This document shows positions 10,827 through 22,375 of a DNA stretch of 64,000 nt, piece after piece. The DNA is from Agapetus fuscipes (lineage: Eukaryota > Arthropoda > Insecta > Trichoptera > Glossosomatidae), in the NCBI GenBank assembly GCA_951799405.1, contig OX637351.1:8898251-8962250 (forward strand). Direction: 5' to 3'. Below the pieces are notes generated by a model. It was not told where the DNA came from, made no database searches, and saw only the letters and a list, made by a program, of their open reading frames with translations. Within the stretch, counting starts at the first letter, position 1, and each line of letters opens with the position of its first letter. The translations under genes were made by a program, and so were the position numbers.

Positions 10827-11088
10827 CAACCCTCCAGAATTCTACTCGCTAGCTCGCAAATTGCGAGTGACTTTTGTTTGGTTGCGAGTGTGCTTTTCTT
10901 TATCTGAAAGTATCATTTTGCCAGTTAATAATACTATTGATAATATTTCCGGTGAAAATAAAACTGAGAAGTTGTTAAAAAGGCGTTAAAAATTATATAC
11001 AGGAACAGTTCACGGGAGTTTCATTTTAACCCATGCGAGTTGCAATTACGAGTTGCGAGTTGGTCAATGGGTGATTTTTGGAGGGTTG
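10827..11088. mobile_element. Short-TIR element with subterminal repeats
   Basis: Perfect 10-bp ends CAACCCTCCA/TGGAGGGTTG flanked by TTAC on both sides (10823-10826, 11089-11092). Inside, GCGAGT/GCGAG motifs cluster near both ends (10860-10890 and 11035-11062), as in hAT subterminal repeats. A 4-bp duplication is short for hAT, so class is uncertain. Confidence 0.6.
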
Positions 11089-11365
11089 TTACCTCCTATG
11101 GATTGTTATTCCATGGGGCAGTTAAAGGCTAAGTGAAGTAAAAAGATGACTGAACATGCAAAATACAATAAGATTTATAAACTAAAATCTCACTAACCAT
11201 GTTACTTCTTGAAAATATTTGTTAACAGGAAAGAAGAGAACTGACTGAGAAAAAAGCAAATAAGTCATTATTAGTTGTAGGTACCCTAAAATACAAATTG
11301 CCAGATTCCAAAGTCTGCTACTTTCCCCAAGGGACAAGTAACCTTAATGCATATCGATGAATACA

Positions 11366-12136
11366 AGGCATAAGCGACAAAAACTTCATTGTTCAGGAGA
11401 GCAGTTTAATGTTTGAGATTGCAGAAAAATGTCATAACTTTTATATTTTTTATCATATCATTAAAATCAAAGCAGCTCCACAATAAAATAATAAAGGCAT
11501 TTATTGGCATTCCTATGTGGTTTTATGATTTTTTATGTCACAAGAGCCTTTGAGACAAAAAAAGCCAAAATCTTGTCGGTTGCACCAAAACCAAATTTCG
11601 AAAACGCAGTTGTTTGCTTGGGCAAAAACAACAAAAAAATCATCGTAGAGCTATGGGAGTTAGCGCATTAGAAAGGGTGGAAAATTTTAAGTAGGTTGGT
11701 ATGAGGTTGACCACCCATACTGTAAAAAATGGTTCACTTTGCCAATGTCACCCGTGTTTCAGGGAAGGTCTACAAGAGTTGCAGGGCTTATGTTCATTTG
11801 AGATTGGGTTTTTTATATTGTAGGTCCACATGCGGCATGTGTGAGCGTGAAATTATGCCTGTCTGCTTGTGGCAATGCATTTAATATGAATCTCAAATGG
11901 TACACATCTTTGCAACTAAGATTGTCCTGAAGGCGTTTGTGAAATAAAAAAAAACGTAAAACATCATAAAACCACATTAATAGGGATGCCAATAAATGCC
12001 TTTATTGTTTTCAATTTTAGGGCTGTTTTGATTTTAACGATATGATACAAAATAAAAAAAAGTTTTGCCATTTTTCTGCAATGTCAAACTTTTTAAACTG
12101 CTCTCCTGAACAATTTAGTTTATGTCTCTTAACTGT
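11366..12136. mobile_element. Long-inverted-repeat element I
   Basis: The left arm (TTCAGGAGAGCAGTTTAA, GGCATTTATTGGCATTCC, TGTGGTTTTATGAT) recurs inverted at about 11945-12136. Arms of ~180 bp have diverged. An L-A copy separates them. A related arm lies at 48286-48600. Confidence 0.65.
11690..11935 (+). mobile_element. L-A LINE 3' end nested in element I
   Basis: GTAGGTTGGTATGAGGTTGA to TTGCAACTAAGATTG. It lacks the first ~15 bp of the unit. Confidence 0.7.
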
Positions 12137-12760
12137 CTCTTAACTTACTGCCTTTTAACAATCGATATGTATTTTTTTCATTCCTCTGTCAGCTATATGT
12201 TGACTAAAAACAATAGGTTTGCCTGATGGCTACTTCCAAATTCCTTAATCGCTGACACTCAAATTGACAATTTTACCCAAAAAGGTTGCGTGAGGAGATA
12301 GCGTACTTTGGAAACAGTAACTAAAACATCAACAAAAGTATATCCGAAAAAGATTCATAATTCATAATTCATAAGGTCTTTATTGTTTTTTATCAATATG
12401 TACAAAGTATTACAATAAAAATAAATTTTAAAAATCTAATTACAATAAATACTCCCCAAAGTAAGCATAGCTTGTGTTTTGGGGAGGATTCCAACTTATC
12501 TTAACTTAAAATTAATCACTTAATAGATAAAAATCATAAAAAACAAAAGTAATATATACACCATTTAGTCATTTACTCAGCAAAAACAGAAAGACAAAAA
12601 ATAAAATAAAATAACATAAAGAGGTAACATGTTTAAATAGAAAATACAGAAATAGGGATTATACATATATACACACATGTAGATATATGAAAAAAATAAC
12701 AAAAATAATAATGATAAGAATAATATACAAAAAACCAATCAAATATAAACACTCAACTAT

Positions 12761-15700
12761 TTACACCTCTTTCAAATATTTGCTGATCATGTACTTAATG
12801 GCCCTAGGATCTGCGTGCTTATCATGCTTATACCTGGAAAAAAGTGCATTGTACCACCTTACACCCAAATAATCGTAGTGATGTTGGCCGGTTGCTGTAT
12901 TCTTTCTAGGAACTTTGATTAGAAGCGACTCTCTACGCGATCTACCACTCGGGATTACAATATCCCCCGGATTATATCCGTGGATAAAGTAATCCTTATG
13001 AACTTGGTAGAAAGCCGCTCTCTTATACAATTGGTCAATTGTTAGCACCGGAAAGTCATGATATAATTGCAATGTGGAATAGTCGAAAGGCTTCTTTAAC
13101 ATTATTTTGATAACCATTCTCTGCACCACCCTAAGAGGCTCGAGTGTTGTTTTAAATGTGCCGCCCCATCCGACCATTCCATACTGCATCAATGACTGTC
13201 CAAGCGCAAAATAGGTAGACTTCAAAGTTTTTACCTCTAGAATATCTCTAATTTTGCGGAATACATAGTAAATTTTCCTTAGTCTTTCAATAGTTGTTTC
13301 TACATGCTCCTTCCATCTAATTCTGGAATCTATTTTAATACCTAGATATTTAACACTTTCCGCTTGAGAAATTAGGGGGCATGAGCAGGAGCACGCAGTT
13401 CCACTGACCAAGAAGTTAGTACAGCTATGTATTGCTATACTAAGTGAAAAAGGAAGACCCCTATTGTAAAGAGAGAATGGAATAAAATTTGTTTTTTCGG
13501 TATTCAGAGACAGGAAATTTTTGTCGAACCAATTTTTAAGTATGGTTAATTCCACGTTCGTTCTGCGAACCACCTCTAGCCATGACCCTCCCCTCACAAT
13601 CATAGCCGTATCATCAGCAAAGGACAGGATTGAGGATGTGATCGGCAGAGAGAATATCTCATTGACATAAATAATAAACAATATTGGTCCAAGGACGGTG
13701 CCTTGCGGAATTCCGAATCACGTTATTTTTCTAGAGCTTACTATCTTATTAATGCGTACCTGCTGAGTTCTATACTGCATGAAACTGCAAATCCATTTCC
13801 TCACACTGCCACATATTCCAATCCTGTTTAATTTGTTCAATAGGCCAGTATGGCTAACGCTATCAAATGCCTTCCTTAGGTCGATAAATACACCCAGACA
13901 TTTCTCTCCGGCATCTAGTGCCCCGTACACTATGGAAGTCAACCTTGATATGGCGTCGTCCGTGCCAACACCCGTTCTAAAACCGAACTGATTTTTATTA
14001 AGTAAACCCTCTCTATTAATAAAATCTATGAGCTGTTTTTTCACTATTTTTTCGAAGATTTTCGAGATATTGGACGTGAGAGTTATAGGTCTATAATTCG
14101 ATATATTACATGTATCCCCCGACTTGAAAATTGGTGTCACCACACCAACTTTGTACACCTCAGGAAATACACCATTATTCAGGCTGACATTTACTATGTG
14201 CGTGATGGGCCCCGACAGAGATGTTGAATTCTGCTTCAAAATATCCACAGATATTCTATCATAGCCAGGAGAGGATCCTCCTTTCATATCCTTTATAATA
14301 TTTAATACCGTCTCGGAATTTATTGGCTGAAATATGTTGAACCCTGGATCGATGAGAGAATCGGGTTCTATTTCCCCGTAAGTGAAATTTGGATCTATCT
14401 GTCGAGCCAGATTTTCACCTACATCTGCAAAAAACTCATTAAAGCTATTAGCCATTTCAATTGGATGTTGTGTGAGTTCCATTGTTTTACCATCAACAAT
14501 TATCCTTTTTATCTGTGATTTCTTCTTTTTCTTATTAATAATCTCATTTATGGATTGCCATACATGTTTTATATTACTGCCAGCTTGTTCAACCTTCCTA
14601 GAGAAGTAATCAATCTTGACCCTTCTTATTAACAGTGTCAGCATGTTTCGATACCTTTTGTACCTGTCACTGACATTAGTGTCGCCAGGATGTCTCCGCA
14701 TAATCTTATACAGCTTTTCTTTGTTTCGTATTGAAACCACCAAACCATGTGTGATCCATGGCTTCAGTCTATTATATTTGGAGGATTTGTTGCTTTGTCT
14801 CCGCACAGATATTTGCTCAACACTCGCCAAATAATCTTCAACAATATCGTGAAAATTCTTAGCACATATATTTGCATCAAAAGAATCATAAACAGACTTC
14901 CAACTTTCATTCATCAGTCTCATTTTCAAATCCTCCAAATTAATCTTTTTTATTGGTTCATCATGTCGTACAGTATCATTTAATGCATTATTACTATTCA
15001 TCAATCTCTGTATGAACAAAGACGTGTGATGATCCGTAATGTCACTCTTCCAAACAACAGTACATATGTCCTCCAGTTTGCTCAGTGGCGTATTGGACCA
15101 GAAATGGTCCAGACAGGACGGAGTTTGCCCATCCACCTCTCTGCTATATAAATTTGTACACAATTTAAAATTTAGTTCTGCTAGTGCGTTCATATATTCA
15201 TTCTTTACAGTACTTATGCAGGTTTTTGCCACATTTACATTAAAATCGCCCACAATAATCACATTCATACTTCGACATTCATTTAGTAGCATCCTAAGTT
15301 CGTTAATAAATTCATTAACATTTGATTGGTGTGTTCTATATACAGAGATTATGCGATACAAAACGTTATTCTTATAATAATCAATCTGTAGACAATTAAC
15401 ATTATTCATGATAATCTCTTTAACTCTTATATTATCATTATTACCGCGCACAAACACAACAATTCCACTATTTTTATTTATATAATAATTACTACGGAAA
15501 TATGAGTAATTTGGAATATCAAACGGTTCACTCCACTCATTTAGATGCGCTTCACAGAGTACAATCAAATCAGGCAATCTATTAAGACAACTCAAATTTA
15601 CTAGAAAACAATCCAGATTCTTTCGTATACTCCTAATATTTTGTTGTAATATAAATAGAGCATCATCTTCACATTTAGAATTTATAACATCATTACACTC

Positions 15701-15772
15701 CAATGCCGTGTGACACTCGTATTGAGCTATGTTATACTGATTATCCACCTCATGCAAAAAGTCTGGATTCAT
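12761..15772 (-). pseudogene. LINE-1 ORF2: endonuclease-reverse transcriptase, one stop
   Basis: A single frame of 1,004 codons on the minus strand, broken only by TGA at 13718-13720 (codon 685). Endonuclease motifs are NIRSI (N45), LCEAHL (E74), GDFN and DITDHHTS (about 250), i.e. an AP-endonuclease-like fold. RT motifs are YRPITLTSNISKIFEK, FIDLRKAFDSVSH, then after the stop FGIPQGTVLGPILF and SFADDTAM (718-723). The stop sits directly before the conserved GIPQG box, so the product would lack the catalytic FADD pair. Otherwise no frameshift is visible, which suggests recent inactivation. The ORF2 ATG overlaps the TGA of a 132-codon frame in the spacer (ATGA). Confidence 0.85.
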
Positions 15773-16182
15773 GATTCGTGATAAAATAGTTCACTAGTAA
15801 GTACATCATTATTACAGGGTATCCCATAATACCACAAATAACTATCGCACATAAAAATCATCATTATTTCAAACAGTACAGATGTCACAGCATCTTCAAG
15901 CAGCACAAAACATATAATGTCATGTATGATATTATGAAATAATAGTAAACAATGAAATAGAACCGACCCAATGCTACGCTCACGGCGCACAACAAATATG
16001 CAGCGAGTGGCGGTATCCGCACACGGCGTATAGCACAGTACACACACGGGACCATTGCAATTTACAGATCGGCCCATTGTACTAAAATGTCGATCACGCG
16101 CTTTACATAAAAATACCTTAAAAACAAAACAACATAACGAAAGTAAGTCTAAAAAGCAGAAATACACTATATTAAATATTAG
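15773..16182 (-). other. LINE-1 inter-ORF spacer
   Basis: Between ORF1 and ORF2. An open frame of about 132 codons (16167-15769), rich in Cys and Phe and opening with GTG, ends in a TGA that overlaps the ORF2 ATG. Its composition does not look like a conserved protein. The overlap may be chance or may serve reinitiation. Confidence 0.4.
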
Positions 16183-17238
16183 TCAATAATCAATCTTCTC
16201 TTTTGCAATTTGCAATACCCTAGCGTATGATGGGCAAGATTTTTTGTCCATAGCATTGTGGCAATGGTCAATATTTATCCCCCTTTTTTCCGCTTCAATC
16301 TTACAATTGATGCACTCTGCTTGTTTAGAACGTTTGTCGCAATTTATAAATTTGTGATTTCCCCCACAATGAGAGCACTTCGCCGGTTCTGCCTTTTTTG
16401 TGCAGTAGTTGGCGGAGTGCATGAAATTCAGACAGTGGTAGCATTGTGTAACTGGGTTGGCATCCACAACTGTGATTCTTTGATATCCCAGAAATATCTT
16501 CTGTTTCTCCGTGAGGTGTTTTCTCACTTCAGTAGACGTCTCTACCAATAGGTGCGCTAGCCCCGGGCTACCTCTCACCTTGATCACCCTCTTAATAACA
16601 AAGTCTTTGTGGTCCTTCAAAATATCCTGCAATTCCCCATTCTGCATCTTAATGTCATTCCATAGGGTCTCATTATTATTCTCCGAACTGACGTTTCTCA
16701 GCACAATCCAAGGTTTCCTTTTTTTTAAAAATTCGGCCGTAAGCTTATCCGATAACCTTTCTTGAATTATTTGCTTCAGTATGTCCGCATCAGACTTTGA
16801 AGGACAGGTAATGAGACACCCACTACTTCCTTTGCTTCCCTTGATCCTTCTCATTCCACAAATTCCTATTCCTAGGAGTTTAACATCCAATTTGTCCTTA
16901 AGTATTTTCTCCACCTGCTCAGGTAATAATTCCTTTTGCGTATCTCTACCACGCACTATGATCGTATATCGCTTTTCAAAATGATTCTTCGATGAGATAC
17001 TTAGTTCTCTCTGGGATTTGCCTCCAACAATTGGTATCACTGCATCTCTTATATCCTTCAAATCCTCCGACACCTTGTCCACCATCGGTGTCATCATCTC
17101 AATCTTGCCTAATTTTTTCTCATTTGCCAAAATCTGCTTCGCCACCTCTTTGTACATGCAATTCATTTCATCATACTTTTCTGCAAAGAAGGAGAGAGAT
17201 TCCTTTATCTCTTTTAATTCTACCTTCAGCTCCCTCAT
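16183..17238 (-). CDS. LINE-1 ORF1 protein (gag-like, zinc knuckles)
   Basis: The 351-aa frame has a charged helical N-terminus (residues ~1-75, heptad-like, probable coiled coil) and a middle region of unknown fold. A C-terminal cluster of CCHC knuckles follows: C266-x2-C269...C279, then CSHCGGNHKFINC and CINCKIEAEKRG...HCHNAMDKKSC. Such proteins bind the element's RNA in the retrotransposition particle. The start at MRELKVE is the first ATG after an upstream TAG 30 nt away. It is not clear whether the real N-terminus was lost by 5' truncation at about 17280. The frame is uninterrupted. Confidence 0.8.
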   Translation of the reverse strand: MRELKVELKEIKESLSFFAEKYDEMNCMYKEVAKQILANEKKLGKIEMMTPMVDKVSEDLKDIRDAVIPIVGGKSQRELSISSKNHFEKRYTIIVRGRDTQKELLPEQVEKILKDKLDVKLLGIGICGMRRIKGSKGSSGCLITCPSKSDADILKQIIQERLSDKLTAEFLKKRKPWIVLRNVSSENNNETLWNDIKMQNGELQDILKDHKDFVIKRVIKVRGSPGLAHLLVETSTEVRKHLTEKQKIFLGYQRITVVDANPVTQCYHCLNFMHSANYCTKKAEPAKCSHCGGNHKFINCDKRSKQAECINCKIEAEKRGINIDHCHNAMDKKSCPSYARVLQIAKEKIDY

Positions 17239-17504
17239 CTCCCTTAACAGCAGGAGATATATCTAAGAAATAAATTATCTTTTAAATAAATAGGATTACA
17301 GACTTATTTTTTATTCCTTTTAAAAACTCAATAATGTGTATCTAAATAGCTGCAGTACAAATGACAGTCGAATGACAACAATTTCTATTTGTGCAATTTG
17401 ATTCAATTCACTTTTTTAACATCATTAAAATTAATTCATTATATAATCACACAATAATACTACTACTAACAAGGCAATTAGGTTTACACAATATTCACAA
17501 CTTT

Positions 17505-17757
17505 ATTTGACTTTTAGGTTGCTATGAGGCTGACCACCCTTACTGTAAAAAATGATTCACTTTGCCAATTTCCCCCCTATTCCAGGGAAGGTCGGCAAAA
17601 GTTGCAGGGCAGGTATGTGTTCATTTGAAGTTTGGATTTTAATTAGTACACATTCAGCATTCGTAAGCGAGAACTACACGTGTTTGTTTGTGGGCATGCA
17701 TTTGATAAGAGCTGTGAATGTTTATATATCCTCGCAACTTAGATTATAGATAGCTAG
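17505..17757 (+). mobile_element. L-A LINE 3' end
   Basis: TTGACTTTTAGGTTGCTATG to the tail CTTAGATTATAGATAG. Full-length unit with scattered changes. Confidence 0.75.
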
Positions 17758-17838
17758 ATTATTATTACCTCAGCGTAACTTTAACCTCGGGTATACAAAA
17801 TCGCGTAAACTCCACTCTATCGCGTAAATAGAAAAATC

Positions 17839-17951
17839 TATAGCCGGCCCTCTTAACGGTAAAAATTAATAGGTTCTAATCGCGACACGCGAAACCCTTC
17901 AGGAATAATGCGGCAAGAAGTTACAGTATATGTGTAGCTTAGTTGAGTTGC
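17839..17951 (+). mobile_element. S-B SINE, 3' third only
   Basis: Matches S-B from ATAGCCGGCCCTCTTAACGG to ATGTGTAGCTTAGTTGAG. The tRNA-like head is missing, and the block before it (17770-17838) is unrelated. Confidence 0.65.
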
Positions 17952-18059
17952 AAATTTGCATTTTTTGCGTAACACCAACCTAATTTACGACTTTACAGAG
18001 TTTTTGTTCATTTGCGGTTCAGGTATTTTTCACAGCTGCAGCATGGGGAGCGAACCTTT

Positions 18060-18486
18060 ATCTATAATCTAAAGTTGCAAGGATATATAAACATTTAAGA
18101 TTTGCATTTAAAGCATGCCCACAAGCAAACACATGTAAATTCACCCTTAGACATGCTACATGTCTTCTTACAAAATAACTCCCAAGCCTTGCAACTCTTG
18201 CTGACTTTCACTGAAACAGGGGTGGCATTGGCAAAAGTGAAAAAAAATACAGTCTCATACCATCTATAAGTCAAGGAACATAACTAGGAATACACATTTA
18301 GCTACCTTTATACAGAAAAACCTATGAAATAAAATATAACAATTAAGGTACACATTTACACTTTTAAAACTTTAGCCGCCAACATTGCAGATCGACCGCC
18401 ATGCTTTTCAGTCCTCACACGCTTCCTTCATTCCATCCAGAATCATCATCTATTCATGCAAGTTCTACTTTTATTATGACTCTTAA
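18060..18486 (-). mobile_element. L-A LINE 3' end with RT remnant
   Basis: L-A unit at 18060-18275 followed upstream (minus sense) by ~100 bp of UTR. Then comes a decayed stretch at about 18385-18486 (CATTCCATCCAGAATCAT) matching the RT end at 34160-34280. Confidence 0.65.
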
Positions 18487-18596
18487 TCCCAAATGTCAAT
18501 ATACCTCTGTAACTTATATATGTTTTATATTAGGTCTTTACATATGAAATTGGCGTTTTGTATGGGAGGAACAAAAAGTCATTTTTTTATTAATCT

Positions 18597-19030
18597 AATA
18601 TGAAAGAAGTGTGCAAGGACAGGAAGAAGTGGCGGCTAATCTGCAATGGTGATTTTTAATGTTGGTGTATTCATTTGCTACATTTTTTGCATAGGAAATT
18701 TCTGACTTTTTTTGTATAGATTTCTTTGTAAGGTTTTGTTCTTTTATATATTTAAATGTAATTTTTTATTCATATTCCTTGACTTATAGGTTGGTATGAG
18801 GCTGACCACCCATACTGTAAAAAATGGTTCACTTTGCCAATGTTACCCCTGTTTCAGGGAAGGTCGGCAAAAGTTGTGGGGCTTATGTTCATTTGAGGTT
18901 TGGATTTTATTTGTAAGTACACATTCAGCATTTGTAAGCGCGAACTACACTTGTTGGTTTGTGGGCTTACATCTGAGAGCTTTAAATGAATATATCCTTG
19001 CAACTTAGATTATAGATTATAGATTATAAT
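18597..19030 (+). mobile_element. L-A LINE 3' end nested in mariner
   Basis: ATGAAAGAAGTGTGCAAGG (18600) encodes MKEVCKDRKKWRLICNGDF then stop, the RT C-terminus. About 115 bp of UTR and the complete L-A unit (18776-19020) follow, with tail ATTATAGATTATAG. It shows directly that L-A lies downstream of a LINE coding region. Confidence 0.8.
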
Positions 19031-19038
19031 ATATTTAT

Positions 19039-20357
19039 TTAATCAAAGTATGCACCATAGCTATCTATGCACTTTTGACATCGCCTAGGGGGCTGTCCAT
19101 ATATTACGTCATTCGCATTAAGGGGGGGGGGGAGTCTGGTCTGCGGATGACGGCAAATGATTTCCGAGTACCAAAAGTGACGTCGTTCTTGTAAATACCA
19201 ATTTCTACAAAATATACTAGATATTATGTAAGTAATATAACATTATTAATTATTAAGCTCATCCATCATTACAGCAAGAGGGGGAGGGGGGGTCATTAGA
19301 TAATGACTATAGGATGATTGTAGGGGCGGGGGGGGGGGGGGTCGAAAATTGGCCAAAATCGATGACGTAATTTATGGACGGCCCCTAGGTAGTTAATTGA
19401 TCTCTTTACAAAAATAACCATTCGGATGGCAATCAATACAATCTTTGAAGGCGGTTAGGACTGCCCCATCGGAGTTGATTTTTTTCCCTTGCAAGAAGTT
19501 ATCCAAATTTCGAAAACAAATTATAATCTGTTGGAGCAAGGTCCGGAGAGTACGAGAGATGTCTTAAACATTCCAATTGAAGCTCCTCTAATTTGGTAGC
19601 CGTCTGTTGTGTAGTGTGTTGTATAGTGTTGTCATGAAACAGCAGTGGCCTAGAGCACTTGACCAGCCTCGGTTGTTTAGCAGCTAGCTTTTCCATCATG
19701 GTTTGTAGTTACTGACAATAGACATCTGCCGTAACCGTCTGACCAGATTTAAGAAAGGTGTAGTGAACGACACTGGCACTAGTCCACCAAACGCTCACAA
19801 GTAACTTTTTTGAGCCAATTTTCGCTTGGGGCATGATTTGGCTGGTTCGGCAAGGTTCAACCATTCGATGAGCGCTTCCGATTATCGTGCAGGATCCATT
19901 TTTCATCACAGGTAATAATTTGATTTAAAATCCCTTCATTAATGTGCCGGTTGAGTAATGTAACGCAGCAGTCGACGCGCATTTCTTGATTTGCTTCACA
20001 AAAATTGTGAGGTACCCACCTTTCAAGCTTTTTCACCTTTCCAATTTGCTTCAAGTGGATTAAAATAGTTTTATCACTAATTTCGCAGCCTACAGCTAAC
20101 TCGGACGTGGTTTGCGATGGATACGATACCACAATAGCCTTAAATTCCTCATTATCAACTTTGGTCTCCGGCCGTCCACGAGGCTTGTTCTGCAGGCCGA
20201 AATTTCCAGAACGAAAACGTTGGAACCAAAAACGCACTGTGTTTTATTTTGCGACACCGTCATCATACACATCATTAATCCTTCGAACCGTTTCTGCAGC
20301 ACTGGTGCCACGGTGGAACTCGTACTCGTAAATAACGCAATATTTCAAGTTTTCCAT
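19039..20357 (-). pseudogene. Mariner transposase, inactivated
   Basis: Starts MENLKYCVIYEYEFHRGTSA. It has the paired-like helix-turn-helix region (RFWFQRFRSGNFGLQNKPRG), the linker motif WVPHNFCEANQEMR, and the DDE triad in ITCDEKW, LLFHDN and YSPDLAPTDYN (DD34D type). It ends CQKCIDSYGAYFD. Breaks are in-frame stops near 20247, in VYCQ-stop and in KFG-stop, a frameshift near 19880-19910 after DNRKR, and the G MITE inserted about 16 codons before the end. It would cut and paste its own element; no active protein is expected. Confidence 0.9.
19089..19385. mobile_element. MITE family G, copy 2, inside transposase
   Basis: Ends GGGGCTGTCCATATATTACG and ACGTAATTTATGGACGGCCCC, flanked by TAG on both sides. 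It is the reverse orientation of 9835-10125, with long G runs. The flanking reading frame of the mariner transposase resumes after removing it and one target copy. Confidence 0.85.
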
Positions 20358-20638
20358 TTTGTAAAATGAGTGATGCAAAGAAAAAAACAATTGAGAAACA
20401 AACAAAAGAATAACAATTTTCAAAACACAAATAAATGAGTAAATAGCTGTATAAATTTGAATTTTGAATTCCTAACCAAAGAGGAGATATTTGAGATCAA
20501 TGTGGCCAGTACGGCAAAACGCCAATTTCATATGTAAGGACCTAATATATATATACAAGGATAATTTATTTATATGTAAGGTACACATAATTAAAGAGCG
20601 CCGTTTTTGTGTGTGTCAAACCTAAGGGCCCTCTCAAA

Positions 20639-20985
20639 TCACGGATAAGATTTTTTGTAAAGATGCGTCTTTAGTGCTCCTTTAAAGACACCAACAGTTT
20701 CTGCCTTCCTCACATGAGGTGGTACTCGTAGTCTATTCCACTCCATTGGGCCCGCAAACCGGAAAGCACGGTCCCCAAAATTAGTGCGTGTCTGACGTGA
20801 CGGCTGGACTAAGTCAGCCACCCCACACTCCGCAGATCTGAGAGTTTGGCGTCTCAAATCTATCTCAACAGGTGAGAACATGTCAGACAAGTATGTAGGA
20901 GCGACCCATTGACAGCTTTGTAAACCATCAGACAAACACGATAGACCACCCTCTCCGGAAAACGAAGCCAATGCAGTTTTTTCAA
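20639..20985 (-). pseudogene. LINE RT C-terminal fragment (CR1/L2-like)
   Basis: The minus-strand frame has LRRQTLRSAECGVADLVQPS, FGDRAFRFAGPMEWNRLRVP and FKGALKTHLYKKSYP with a stop at the natural end. Upstream part is truncated. It is close in type to 3225-3486. Confidence 0.75.
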
Positions 20986-21550
20986 CAACTTAGACTATAT
21001 TATCATCATGATATGGTCACCGTAAGTCATCATAACAATTTAATTTTCTAACATTATAACAATAATACTACATCTCCGTTCTGTCAAAATACACCAACGC
21101 ACTCCGAACATTCAAAATATCCCGACACCCATAGAAAATAAAAGAAAAAAATCCCTATAATCAGGGATTTCTTCTAGTTCACAGCACTGTCAGCCCATAC
21201 ACTTGGCGGAAATGCTAAATACAGTACGGTGCAGTTTACGTGTCTTTTCAAACTACCTACATAATATTGCACTGAAATTATGATGCTATGTACTGTCTTT
21301 AGCCCAGCCAGATGAAATTACAAATATTCCCCAAATTTCAAATATTCCGAATCCATTGAAATAAAAAAGGGGTTTTCAGTCACGTTATATTGAAATTTTT
21401 GTCTTTTTCAGTTATACAATATGGCTAAATCAGCATTTTTTTTTAAATACTACAATTTGCGAAAACAGTTCAAGTAACCTTAAAGTTACAGATATAAATC
21501 TTCTCTTTGTAAGAAATTTTAAAAGTTATAATAATTTCCACAATTCAGAC

Positions 21551-21748
21551 CAGAACCCTGAGTACGAGTTTTTTCACTTTACTCGAAGTATTGTGTATTC
21601 GAGAAAAATGTATGTGAACTTGTAAATCTCCCCTGGCAAAAAGGTTTCGAAACTTGTTTTGCCAGAGGTACTTTACAAGTTCACATACATTTTTCTCGAA
21701 TACTCAATACTTCGAGTAAAGTGAAAAAACTCGTACTCAGGGTTCTGA
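21551..21748. mobile_element. Foldback MITE with ~80-bp arms
   Basis: CAGAACCCTGAGTACGAG at the left and its complement at the right; arms reach AAATGTATGTGAACTTGTAAA with very few differences. The ~40-bp loop also has short self-complementarity. The whole 198 bp is a hairpin. Confidence 0.8.
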
Positions 21749-22009
21749 ATAAGAATTTGAATAATAGCAAGTGTATCCACTCTCCACAAGTACCCCAACT
21801 TGCAGCAATTACTGGACACAAGCGATGACTGAGCAGCTCAAATTTGACTAAAATTTTCGAGTAGGTGTGTGTTTTGCTAGAACGGAGACAATTAGTTAAG
21901 TCAATAACTTCTATACAATTCTATACAATGACAATTATATTTCATCATTTGGTTGTTTTAACAAACAATCAGATTCTAAACCATTAACATGTATAATTAA
22001 CAGACCCGA

Positions 22010-22375
22010 AACCATAGAGGAGCAGAAACTAACTTGCTGCAGTGATACATACTATAGCCCACATTTGTCTCAGTCCTGTCAAACTTTGCAGTGGTATAGT
22101 TATAAGACATAATGCATTTTTATTTTAAAATTCATCGATTTTAGGGATCACAATATTTGTAATGCGCATAAGCAGCCATTATTATTCAAAATAGTATCAA
22201 CTTTCTAGGAACATCTTTAAATTTGTCTGAGTTTTTTTGTACACATGGAAATGCAACTGTGAAGTTTGGGTTCTTTGTTCTCTTTCTTGCTAATGACCAT
22301 TAACATAAATAAGTTGAAACAGATATATTATTTTCGTTATATTAATTTCTACTCCACAGATATCATCAGTCGATG
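22010..22375 (+). repeat. Interspersed repeat J, copy 1
   Basis: Shares ATAGAGGAGCAGAAACTAAC, CATACTATAGCCCAC, TCACAATATTTGTAA and TTCTACTCCACAGATAT with 31365-32050 and 53205-53870. No ends or coding frame defined. Confidence 0.6.

Larger units (their letters stand above)
12353..17280 (-). mobile_element. LINE-1: near-complete CR1/Jockey-like LINE
   Basis: A ~4.9-kb minus-strand non-LTR retrotransposon. From its 5' end near 17280 it has ORF1 (zinc-knuckle RNA-binding protein), a 410-bp spacer and ORF2 (endonuclease plus RT, one stop codon). A ~400-bp 3' UTR follows with AATAAA and three heptamers TTATGAA at the very end (12353-12374). The heptamer tail and FADD-type RT fit the CR1/Jockey side of the LINE tree; the exact clade is not assigned. 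A 5'-truncated relative of only ~130 bp lies at 48143-48272 and shares the same 3' end and heptamers. No obvious target duplication was found. Confidence 0.85.
18530..20545 (-). mobile_element. Mariner transposon with two nested insertions
   Basis: Terminal inverted repeats start TTAGGTCTTTACATATGAAA and end in the complement of TTAGGTCCTTACATATGAAA. TA lies on both sides (18528-18529, 20546-20547). Transposase runs on the minus strand. An L-A copy (18597-19030) and a G MITE (19089-19385) are inserted inside; without them the element is about 1.3 kb, the normal mariner size. Confidence 0.9.
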
